NCBI GenBank assembly: GCA_036380695.1 | Contig: DASVEG010000364.1 | Location: 1-5,486, forward strand | DNA from: DASVEG01 sp036380695 | GTDB taxonomy: Bacteria; Actinomycetota; Acidimicrobiia; Acidimicrobiales; CADCTF01 | Length of the DNA: 5,486 nucleotides | Reading direction: 5' to 3' | In this document: piece by piece, positions 1 to 5,478 of the stretch | How the letters are laid out: every line of letters begins with the position of its first letter | Numbering within the stretch: the first letter of the stretch is position 1 | Notes under the pieces: model-generated | Seen by the model: only the letters and a program-made list of their open reading frames with translations | Told to the model about the DNA's origin: nothing | Database searches by the model: none | Made by a program: the position numbers and the translations under genes

Positions 1-1240
1 TGCAATAGATGAGCAGGGGCGCGGCGCGGCTCAACCGCGTGTCGCCGAGCACGAAGGGCGCGACGACGAGCGCGATGCCGGCGAGCGCGGTCAGCACCGA
101 CCTGGCGAGCACGACCTCGCGCACGTTGCGGAGCTCGGACGGGACCGGCCTGAACTCCTTCACCATCGAGAAGCTCGAGACGCCGCTGTCCTGGGCCCGC
201 GAGAGCTTGCCCCGCTGCAGCAGCAAGGCCGCCAGGATGATCACGAACATGATCGCCCCTGCGAGGGAGTTGCGACCGGTCCGGAGGACCGACGCCTGGT
301 CGATCATGCCGATCGCGATGCCGGCCAGCATGCAGATCGGGATGCTCTCCATCCGCCCGATCACGGCCGCGGCGAGCGCGTACAGCAGCACGACGTAGCC
401 GAGCGTCCCGTCGATGGGAACGCCGACGAGGCTCGATCGCGTGAAGATCGTCGCGGTCGCGAACACACCGGCGATCACCCACGCGACGGTGCCGACGCGC
501 CGTACCGGGATCCCGAGCAGCGCGGCCCGATCGGCGTTCTCCGCGGAAGCGCGCAGCGCGACACCGATGCGGGTGTAGCGGAAGAACGCCATCAGCCCGC
601 CGACGAGCGCGAGCACGAGGATCACCGCGAAGGCGTAGTCGCCGCTGAACCGCCGGTTCCCGACCTGGGCCAAGTCGATGTTGAGCCAGGGCGTCGGGAC
701 TTCGGAGATGAACCGACCCTCGCCAACCGGCGGCTTCAACCACTTCGGCAGGAGCAGTGCGAGGAACGCAAGGAACTGGCTGACGCCGATGGTGACGACG
801 GTGAGGATGAGGCGCGGCGCCTTTGCGAACCGCCGGATGACGACGATGTCGACGACGCCGCCGAGGACGGCCCCGGCGACGATGGACAGCGGGAACGCGA
901 TCCACCAGCTCCAGCCCTTGTAGACGATGAGCAGGACGCCGGTGACGGCCGGGATCGCCCCGAGACCTGCCGCCGCGAAGTTGAAGATGCGGTTGGTCCG
1001 GTAGATGAGGATGACGCCGACGCCCATGAGGCCGTAGAGCGACCCGAGGGCGATGCCGTCGAGGATGATCGACCACGGCGTGCCGAAGAACCACCGGCAC
1101 ACCATCAACGTCACCCCGAACGCGATGCTGCCGAGGATGACCCCGCCGACGATGGGGCGGCCGAGTTGCCGCACCACGAACCGCGCGGGTCGCCGGAGGA
1201 ACGAGAACGGCTTGGAGACTGCCGCGAGCAATGCGGTCAT
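1..1240 (-). CDS. Branched-chain amino acid-type ABC transporter permease, LivH-LivM-like fusion (partial, C-terminus off the window)
   Basis: This is an inner-membrane subunit of a LIV/HAAT-family importer, which passes amino acids or related compounds from a binding protein into the cell. I translated it by hand from the ATG at 1240: 413 codons stay open to the left edge. Residues 57-105 (with GIALGSLYGLMGVGVILIY and RTNRIFNFAAAGLGAI) are a textbook LivH start. Residues 222-261 (TRIGVALRASAENADRAALLGIPV) are the cytoplasmic loop that contacts the ATPase. About ten hydrophobic segments are visible between 30 and 341. LivH proteins usually end near 300 residues. Here a hydrophilic linker (about 342-378) leads into new membrane segments at about 380-398 and from 406, resembling the start of LivM. 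A LivH-LivM fusion is therefore likely, but its second half is not visible. The start lies 9 bases after the binding-protein stop with only a weak Shine-Dalgarno sequence, so translation is probably coupled. The family call is firm; the substrate is unknown. Confidence 0.9.
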   Translation of the reverse strand, partial: MTALLAAVSKPFSFLRRPARFVVRQLGRPIVGGVILGSIAFGVTLMVCRWFFGTPWSIILDGIALGSLYGLMGVGVILIYRTNRIFNFAAAGLGAIPAVTGVLLIVYKGWSWWIAFPLSIVAGAVLGGVVDIVVIRRFAKAPRLILTVVTIGVSQFLAFLALLLPKWLKPPVGEGRFISEVPTPWLNIDLAQVGNRRFSGDYAFAVILVLALVGGLMAFFRYTRIGVALRASAENADRAALLGIPVRRVGTVAWVIAGVFATATIFTRSSLVGVPIDGTLGYVVLLYALAAAVIGRMESIPICMLAGIAIGMIDQASVLRTGRNSLAGAIMFVIILAALLLQRGKLSRAQDSGVSSFSMVKEFRPVPSELRNVREVVLARSVLTALAGIALVVAPFVLGDTRLSRAAPLLIYC

Positions 1241-1249
1241 GTCTCGCTG

Positions 1250-3130
1250 CTACCGCCGCTTCGCTGGCGGGATCGGCGGCTGGCCCGTGGGGTACTCGTC
1301 CATGTCGAAGCGCCGGCCGTCGATCTGCACGTACGACCCCTTCGGCGCGTTGGCCGAGGCCGCCGAACCGTTGCCCATCGACTCCGACGGCGTGTTCTGG
1401 CTCCAGTACACCTGGTCCATGTCGACGAACCAGCCGTAGTTGCCTGGCGAGAACCCTCGCTTGTTGAAGTGCACGTCGTTGAGCTCCGCGAACCCGCCGC
1501 GGAGGCCGGCGGAGAACGCGCCCTTCTGCATGTTCGACGGCGTCAGCGCGGGGCCCGCGCCCTGCAGCAGGTTGCCGAGCAACATGTAGTAGTTGAGGTC
1601 GGCGATGGCGCCCTTGTACTTGTCGAAGTTGATCGGGCCGCCCTTGTCAGCGGCGCAACAGTTGCCTCCCATCAGCTTGTAGAGGCGGGTCGCGTCGTTG
1701 TTCGTGAACCGCTCGAGTTGCGTCGTCGACCGCAGCCCGAACGCGTTCTCGTACTGGTGGCACTCGGGGCAGAGCGTCGACCCGTAGTCGTAGCTCTGAC
1801 CGACGGCGTCGGTGTCGTTCGCGCCGATGCCGACGACGATGTGCTCGGGGAAGTAGTTCTGCTCCTGCGCGGTGCGGTAGAGGAACAGCGGTGCGACGGC
1901 GTCGCAGAAGCACATGATCGACGTCGACTCCGGGCTCTCGCGCATCTTCTGCATCCCGAGCCGGCGTTGCTCCTCTGCCCGGCTGATGTCCTGCGCGTAA
2001 TAGAACTCGTGGGCCACGGTGGCGCCGCACTTCGCGAGCTCGGGCTTGAGCACCTGCTTGATCGTGTTGAGGTTCTCGGGGTCGTCGGTGGAGATGACGC
2101 CGAGCACCCTCGTCTTGCCGCGGATGTCGGAGGGGTTCTGGTCGCGGCCGTTGACGCCGGTCTCGCCCGCGAAGATCGCCTTGTTGCCGTGGAGGCGGTT
2201 GCAGTACCAGCGCGCCACGTGCCTGGCGGCGACGTCCCCGGGGATCGCGACGTCCCAGTGATAGGGGCGGCGCTGGACGGAGAACGGGTTGTTGCGGAAG
2301 TGCTGGCCGCCGATGTTGACGACCTTGAGCGCCGACAGCTCGTCGAACGCGGGCGACGCGAGGATCGTGGGCCAGAGCACCGCGTACGGCTTCTCGGCGC
2401 GCACGACGTCGCGCATCTCGCCGCGCAGGCACGTGTAGTTCGGCGGGACGGTGTCGCACTTGCCGAAGAACTCCCGCACCACGAGCTTGCGGCCGTAGAA
2501 CTGGAACTTCTGGTTCATGAACTCGACGGTCTTGTGCATGAAGTCGGTGACCCACGGGTCGGGCGGGTTCGAGCCGATCGCGTCGAGGATGGCGTCGACC
2601 TGCGGATTGGGCTTCCCGCGGTACACGACGACCTTGATCTCCTTGTCGGTGACGCCCTGGTAGGTCGCGCCGCCGTTGTTGCCGCCGCCCCACTTGGCGA
2701 CGCACTTCGGCCCGTAATAGAAGATCTTCGGGTCGAACTGCCGGCCGTCGACGCAGTGGCTGGTGTCGCCGGTGAGGCCGCCGCCTCCGCCGCCTCCGCC
2801 GCCGCCTCCCGCTCCCCCGCCGCCCGCGGTGCCGCCGGTGCCGCCCGTGGTGCCACCCCCGCCTGCGCTCCCGGTCGTGCCGCCGCCGCCCGAGCCACCG
2901 GTGTCGCCCGTGCCGCCCCCGTCGCCCTCGGTGCCGGGTTCACCGGTCTCGGAGGCGAACTCGCCGTTCTCGTCGAACCCTCCGCCCTCCGCGCCGCTGC
3001 CGCCGGAGCCGCCGTCGGCCTCGACGATCTGGCTGGGGGCCCGGGAGGGCACCGTGGCGATGATCAGCAGCTGTACTGCGATCACCGCGGCGAGCGGTGC
3101 GTAACGACGAGCCAGCGTTGCCCGATTCAT
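1250..3130 (-). CDS. ABC transporter substrate-binding protein, type 1 periplasmic-binding fold, membrane-anchored with Gly-rich linker
   Basis: This is the extracytoplasmic receptor of the branched-chain-type importer encoded just downstream. It has 626 residues, whereas family members usually have 370-450. Residues 11-27 form one hydrophobic segment after an Arg-rich start. No lipobox cysteine follows, so the protein is either anchored by this helix or cut by signal peptidase. Residues 40-118 are a low-complexity linker of Gly, Ser, Thr, Glu and Asp that ends in eleven glycines. The folded part starts near 126 and contains GVTDKEIKVVV (159-169), the usual opening strand of type 1 binding proteins. 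Twelve cysteines (126, 143, 225, 234, 310, 368, 407, 409, 454, 457, 491, 492) lie only in this folded part. The tail is Pro-rich and basic. The ATG is supported by GGGGGAGG 8 bases upstream. The ligand cannot be told: LIV-type receptors bind amino acids, amides, urea, aromatic acids and more. Confidence 0.88.
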   Translation of the reverse strand: MNRATLARRYAPLAAVIAVQLLIIATVPSRAPSQIVEADGGSGGSGAEGGGFDENGEFASETGEPGTEGDGGGTGDTGGSGGGGTTGSAGGGGTTGGTGGTAGGGGAGGGGGGGGGGGLTGDTSHCVDGRQFDPKIFYYGPKCVAKWGGGNNGGATYQGVTDKEIKVVVYRGKPNPQVDAILDAIGSNPPDPWVTDFMHKTVEFMNQKFQFYGRKLVVREFFGKCDTVPPNYTCLRGEMRDVVRAEKPYAVLWPTILASPAFDELSALKVVNIGGQHFRNNPFSVQRRPYHWDVAIPGDVAARHVARWYCNRLHGNKAIFAGETGVNGRDQNPSDIRGKTRVLGVISTDDPENLNTIKQVLKPELAKCGATVAHEFYYAQDISRAEEQRRLGMQKMRESPESTSIMCFCDAVAPLFLYRTAQEQNYFPEHIVVGIGANDTDAVGQSYDYGSTLCPECHQYENAFGLRSTTQLERFTNNDATRLYKLMGGNCCAADKGGPINFDKYKGAIADLNYYMLLGNLLQGAGPALTPSNMQKGAFSAGLRGGFAELNDVHFNKRGFSPGNYGWFVDMDQVYWSQNTPSESMGNGSAASANAPKGSYVQIDGRRFDMDEYPTGQPPIPPAKRR

Positions 3131-3138
3131 GAACCGTG

Positions 3139-3146
3139 CCTCCCCC
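3139..3146 (-). promoter_or_regulatory. Ribosome binding site of the substrate-binding protein gene
   Basis: GGGGGAGG on the minus strand lies 8 bases before the ATG at 3130. It is a strong Shine-Dalgarno sequence at good spacing and fixes this start codon. Confidence 0.8.
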
Positions 3147-3167
3147 TGCCGCCTGGCGAATCTTCAG

Positions 3168-3183
3168 TGTGGCCCACGTCACA
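3168..3183. promoter_or_regulatory. CRP/GlxR-like operator, proximal site
   Basis: TGTGGCCCACGTCACA matches 9 of the 10 fixed positions of the CRP-family consensus TGTGA-N6-TCACA. This consensus is known for E. coli CRP, and very similar ones for M. tuberculosis CRP (Rv3676) and corynebacterial GlxR. The arms extend to GTGTG-N8-CACAC (3167-3184). Its centre is about 45 bases upstream of the binding-protein ATG, at or near the expected transcription start. If used, it would more likely repress than activate. Which regulator binds is inferred. Confidence 0.45.
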
Positions 3184-3211
3184 CACTTGACGGTGTCAGG
3201 CAGCGCGTCAA
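3183..3211 (-). promoter_or_regulatory. Possible promoter of the transport operon
   Basis: Reading leftward, TTGACG (3211-3206) is a good -35 match for the housekeeping sigma factor. It is followed by a 17-base spacer and AAGTGT (3188-3183) as a poor -10. A start near 3176 would give a leader of about 45 bases. It lies between the two CRP-like sites, which supports a promoter here, but the weak -10 makes the exact boxes uncertain. Confidence 0.3.
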
Positions 3212-3218
3212 CCCCGGG

Positions 3219-3234
3219 TGTAACCGAGGTCACA
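3219..3234. promoter_or_regulatory. CRP/GlxR-like operator, distal site
   Basis: TGTAACCGAGGTCACA matches TGTGA-N6-TCACA at 9 of 10 fixed positions. It is an inverted repeat, TGTaACC-GA-GGTcACA, with 6 of 7 arm positions paired. It shares 12 of 16 bases with the proximal site in the same orientation, and the two centres are 51 bp apart, close to five helical turns. It lies just upstream of the candidate -35 box, where an activator could sit. Confidence 0.5.
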
Positions 3235-3404
3235 TACTTCGCCTGACCGGGGGAAACCTCCTGCAACCGGCCCAAACCGCCCACGGCCCGGCCGGCGAGC
3301 GCGCTTTCTCCCAGTAGTCCGCGCCAGGCGCGGTGGCAGTGCGAAAAAGCGAGCAGGCCCGGGCGCGGCGGGCGCGGCCGGGACCCGGCCAGGGCCACCG
3401 CGGG

Positions 3405-3450
3405 TTTTGTGCACCGTTGGTCCGGCATTCCGGACCAACGGTGCACAGAA
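3405..3450 (-). terminator. Hairpin terminator after the aldehyde dehydrogenase gene
   Basis: A perfect 18-bp stem (3408-3425 with 3430-3447) closes on a 4-base loop (3426-3429). It can extend by a G-U and two A-U pairs at its base. It begins about 7 to 10 bases after the dehydrogenase stop (TAA, 3459-3457) in the direction of transcription. The bases after the stem on the transcript read AAACCC, so there is no U-tract. U-less hairpins have been proposed as terminators in actinobacteria, but termination here is inferred from position and stem strength. A protein-binding palindrome or an mRNA-protecting hairpin are alternatives. Confidence 0.65.
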
Positions 3451-3456
3451 GGACAC

Positions 3457-4875
3457 TTAGAGCTGCAGGCTCTTGACCTCGAGGAACTCCTCGAGGCCGT
3501 ACTTGCCGAGCTCGCGGCCGTTGCCCGACTGCTTGTAGCCGCCGAACGGCGCGAGCGGGTTGAAGCCGCCGCCGTTGACGTCGACCTGACCGGTGCGGAG
3601 GCGGCGGGCCACGGCCTGCGCCTTGTCGGCGTCCCCAGCCCACACGGCGCCCGCGAGGCCGTAGATCGTGTCGTTGGCGATCTCGATGGCCTCTTCCTCG
3701 GTGTCGTACGGGAGGATCGACAGCACGGGGCCGAAGATCTCCTGCTGGGCGATCGTCATGTCACGACGCACCTCGGAGAACACCGTCGGGCGCACGAAGT
3801 ACCCCTTGTCGATGCCCTCGGGCTGCTCGGCGCCACCCGTGAGGAGCTTGGCGCCCTCCTCGATGCCCTTCTGGATGAAGCCGCGCACGCGGTCCTGCTG
3901 GGCCTTCGACACGAGCGGCCCGAGGCGGGTGCCCTGCTCGAACGGGTCGCCGACGGTGAACGTCTCGGCCGTGCGGGCCGCGATCTCCTCGACCTCGGCG
4001 AGCTTCGACCGCGGGACGATCATCCGGGTCAGGGCCGAGCACGTCTGGCCCGAGTTGAGGAAGCACCCGCCGACGCCGCTGGCGACGGCCTTGGCGATGT
4101 CGGCGTCCTCGAGAATGACGTTGGGCGACTTGCCGCCGAGCTCGAGCGCGACCTTCTTCACGGTCTGCGCCGCGACCTCGGTGACCCGCTTGCCGGCCGC
4201 GGTCGAACCGGTAAACGACACCATGTCGACGTCGGGGTGCGCGGCGATCGCCTCGCCGACCACGGGACCGACGCCCGTCACGAGGTTGAAGACGCCGGCG
4301 GGCAGGCCCGCGTCGTCGATCACCTCGGCGAGGATGAACGCGTTCAGCGGAGCGACCTCGCTCGGCTTCAGCACCACCGTGCAGCCGGCGGCGAGCGCAG
4401 GCGCGACCTTGGCGGCGATCTGGTGGAGTGGGTAGTTCCACGGCGTGATGGCGCCGACGACGCCAACCGGCTCGCGCACGACGAGCGAGTTGCCGATCTT
4501 CTCCTCGAACTCGAACGAGTCGAGCAGCTGGCCCATCGACGAGAACGTCATGATCGGCAGGCCTGCCTGGATCATGTTCGACAGGTTGATCGGCATGCCG
4601 ACCTCCTGTGAGACCACCGTCGCGATCTCCTGCATGCGCGACTGCAGGCCCTCGGTGATCTTCTGCAGGTACTTGCCGCGCTCTTCGCGCGACGTCTGCG
4701 ACCAGCTGGCGAACGCGGCCTTGGCGGCCTTCGCGGCGCGGTCGACGTCCTCGGGCGTCCCTTCGGGGATGCGGCCCATCACGTCCTCGGTGGTCGAATT
4801 GACGACCTCGATGGTGCCGGTGCCGGTCGACGGCACCCACGCGCCGTCGATGTAGAGCTTGTCTCGGTCGATCAT
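3457..4875 (-). CDS. NAD(P)-dependent aldehyde dehydrogenase
   Basis: This is a cytosolic enzyme that oxidises an aldehyde to its carboxylic acid with NAD+ or NADP+. Its 472 residues match the usual family length of 470-500, so it appears complete. Visible signatures are PWNYP (145-149) with the oxyanion-hole Asn146; KPSE (170-173), where Lys170 contacts the cofactor; FTGS (221-224) in the Rossmann fold; ELGGKSP (245-251) with the general base Glu245; GQTCSA (276-281) with the nucleophile Cys279; EIFGPV (379-384) with the cofactor-ribose Glu379; and PFGGYKQSG (443-451) near the C-terminus. Nothing essential is missing. The start is fixed by AGGAGG (4885-4880), although the 4-base spacing is short. 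A hairpin follows the stop and a MarR gene lies divergently upstream, suggesting a single-gene transcript under local control. The substrate cannot be read from the sequence. Related actinobacterial enzymes act in alcohol, fatty-aldehyde or aromatic breakdown, so no symbol is given. Confidence 0.95.
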   Translation of the reverse strand: MIDRDKLYIDGAWVPSTGTGTIEVVNSTTEDVMGRIPEGTPEDVDRAAKAAKAAFASWSQTSREERGKYLQKITEGLQSRMQEIATVVSQEVGMPINLSNMIQAGLPIMTFSSMGQLLDSFEFEEKIGNSLVVREPVGVVGAITPWNYPLHQIAAKVAPALAAGCTVVLKPSEVAPLNAFILAEVIDDAGLPAGVFNLVTGVGPVVGEAIAAHPDVDMVSFTGSTAAGKRVTEVAAQTVKKVALELGGKSPNVILEDADIAKAVASGVGGCFLNSGQTCSALTRMIVPRSKLAEVEEIAARTAETFTVGDPFEQGTRLGPLVSKAQQDRVRGFIQKGIEEGAKLLTGGAEQPEGIDKGYFVRPTVFSEVRRDMTIAQQEIFGPVLSILPYDTEEEAIEIANDTIYGLAGAVWAGDADKAQAVARRLRTGQVDVNGGGFNPLAPFGGYKQSGNGRELGKYGLEEFLEVKSLQL

Positions 4876-4879
4876 GCGG

Positions 4880-4885
4880 CCTCCT
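4880..4885 (-). promoter_or_regulatory. Ribosome binding site of the aldehyde dehydrogenase gene
   Basis: A consensus AGGAGG on the minus strand lies 4 bases before the ATG at 4875. The spacing is shorter than the usual 5-9 bases, but no other in-frame start codon fits it better. Confidence 0.75.
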
Positions 4886-4900
4886 GGTTGTGCTGGTCAG

Positions 4901-4906
4901 ACGTTA
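4901..4906 (-). promoter_or_regulatory. Possible -10 box of the aldehyde dehydrogenase gene
   Basis: TAACGT on the minus strand fits the actinobacterial TANNNT pattern and would start transcription near 4894, leaving a leader of about 20 bases that contains AGGAGG. No convincing -35 box lies 16-18 bases upstream, so the call is tentative. Confidence 0.25.
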
Positions 4907-4943
4907 CGACGCGCCGTCGGCTACCCGCTATCCGGCTCGCCTC

Positions 4944-4965
4944 GAGCGTCGAAGCTTCGGTACTC
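4944..4965. promoter_or_regulatory. Candidate MarR operator in the divergent promoter region
   Basis: The perfect palindrome CGAAGCTTCG (4950-4959) is flanked at equal distance by GAG (4944-4946) and CTC (4963-4965), giving the 22-bp interrupted inverted repeat GAG-N3-CGAAGCTTCG-N3-CTC. MarR dimers usually bind palindromes of about 16-22 bp overlapping their own promoter. This one overlaps the candidate -10 box of the MarR gene and lies in the 97-bp gap shared with the dehydrogenase. Binding is inferred. Confidence 0.45.
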
Positions 4966-4966
4966 T
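4961..4966 (+). promoter_or_regulatory. -10 box of the MarR gene, placing the start on the GTG codon
   Basis: TACTCT fits TANNNT. Six bases separate it from the GTG at 4973, so transcription would begin at or next to the first base of that codon, as in leaderless actinobacterial mRNAs. There is no Shine-Dalgarno sequence before the GTG, which agrees. The -35 region is poor. Confidence 0.5.
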
Positions 4967-4972
4967 AACCAT

Positions 4973-5461
4973 GTGACCGTCGAACTCCCCGCCGGCGAAC
5001 TCCCGCTCGGCGACCTCCCCGTCGCCGCGGCCCGTGCTGCGGCTCGGTTCTCGAAGTCGCTCGAGGTCGCGCTCAGCGACGTGCAGCTCTCGCTGCCGCA
5101 GTATCGCCTGCTCGTCTTCCTCACCGGCGGCCCGGAACGGGCGACGGCGCTCGCGGGCTGGCTCGACGTGAGCCCGCCGTCGCTCACCGCGCTCGTCGAC
5201 GGGTGCGTCGCGCGCGGCCTCGTCGAGCGGAGCGCGACGCCAGAAGACCGCCGGCGCGTCGTGCACGTCATCACCGCCAAGGGCCACGAGCTGCTCGACC
5301 GCGGCGACGTGGCCGTGGCGACCAGGCTCGCGGACGTGCTCGGCCACCTGCCGCCCGTCCAGGCCCGCAAGGTCGTCGAGGGGCTCGAATTGCTCGGTCG
5401 CGCGTCGGAGTTGGCTCGCGAAGCACGCGAGAAGCCGGCGGCGGCCGAGGCGCGCGCGTGA
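4973..5461 (+). CDS. MarR-family winged helix-turn-helix transcriptional regulator
   Basis: This is a DNA-binding regulator of the MarR family, whose members act as dimers and usually release DNA on binding small aromatic or other ligands. It has 162 residues, within the family range of 140-170. The N-terminal helix spans about 15-38. LSLPQYRLLVFL (39-50) matches the family's first winged-helix helix. Residues 58-84 form the helix-turn-helix, with the recognition helix around SPPSLTALVDGCVARGLV. PEDRRR (90-95) is the wing tip with its conserved Asp-Arg, followed by VVHVITAKGHELL. Residues 113-150 form the C-terminal dimerisation helices, and the tail is Ala-rich. The frame is open upstream to 4859, but the GTG at 4973 is preferred because a -10 box sits directly before it. 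An ATG at 4971 in another frame is followed at once by TGA. The gene is divergent from the dehydrogenase, so control of that gene and of itself is likely. A downstream gene probably shares its transcript. Confidence 0.88.
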   Translation: MTVELPAGELPLGDLPVAAARAAARFSKSLEVALSDVQLSLPQYRLLVFLTGGPERATALAGWLDVSPPSLTALVDGCVARGLVERSATPEDRRRVVHVITAKGHELLDRGDVAVATRLADVLGHLPPVQARKVVEGLELLGRASELAREAREKPAAAEARA

Positions 5462-5472
5462 CCGTCGTCGAG

Positions 5473-5478
5473 AAGGAG
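5473..5478 (+). promoter_or_regulatory. Ribosome binding site for a gene starting just beyond the right edge
   Basis: AAGGAG lies 11 bases after the MarR stop codon, with 8 bases left before the window ends. A start codon at or just after 5487 would be ideally spaced. This suggests that a second gene follows in an operon with the regulator. An alternative is that this gene starts at the GTG at 5458, which overlaps the MarR stop as GTGA and opens with MTVVEKERP. That GTG lacks a good ribosome site of its own. Confidence 0.5.

Larger units (their letters stand above)
3131..3456. other. Intergenic region between the aldehyde dehydrogenase gene and the transport operon
   Basis: This is the only stretch of more than 300 bases without a gene. 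Reading frames crossing it have no family signature and look like by-products of high GC. Near the dehydrogenase it holds a perfect 18-bp hairpin. In the middle are two 15-bp GC palindromes (3319-3333 and 3376-3390), each with 7-bp arms around a single A. Near the transport operon are two CRP-like sites, a possible promoter and a strong ribosome site. No RNA gene or known riboswitch fold was recognised. Confidence 0.75.

Noticed and set aside
2777..2890. A possible G-quadruplex or simple repeat element in the Gly-linker DNA
   Set aside because: The coding strand has only scattered runs of three or more G with long loops. The repeat is explained by glycine codons, so it was not listed as a separate element.
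2763..3104. A proline-rich open frame on the plus strand
   Set aside because: It is the complement of the Gly-rich linker codons of the binding protein, with no start signal or independent support.
1166..3190. A 674-codon open frame on the plus strand, opposite the binding protein and part of the permease
   Set aside because: It is antisense to two well-supported genes, is rich in Arg, Val, Ala and Leu with no domain signature, and is the usual by-product of GC-biased third codon positions.
2940..3446. A minus-strand frame crossing the intergenic region and overlapping the 5' end of the binding-protein gene
   Set aside because: It runs through the hairpin, the promoter candidates and the ribosome site, and overlaps the real gene in another frame. 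It shows no family pattern.
3409..4611. A 400-codon open frame on the plus strand, opposite the aldehyde dehydrogenase
   Set aside because: It is antisense to a complete enzyme with all catalytic motifs, starts inside the hairpin, and its composition is that of a GC-bias shadow.
4859..4972. An upstream extension of the MarR frame to a TTG at 4859
   Set aside because: The extension would cross the dehydrogenase start and the divergent promoter, is not conserved-looking, and has no ribosome site. The GTG at 4973 sits directly after a -10 box.
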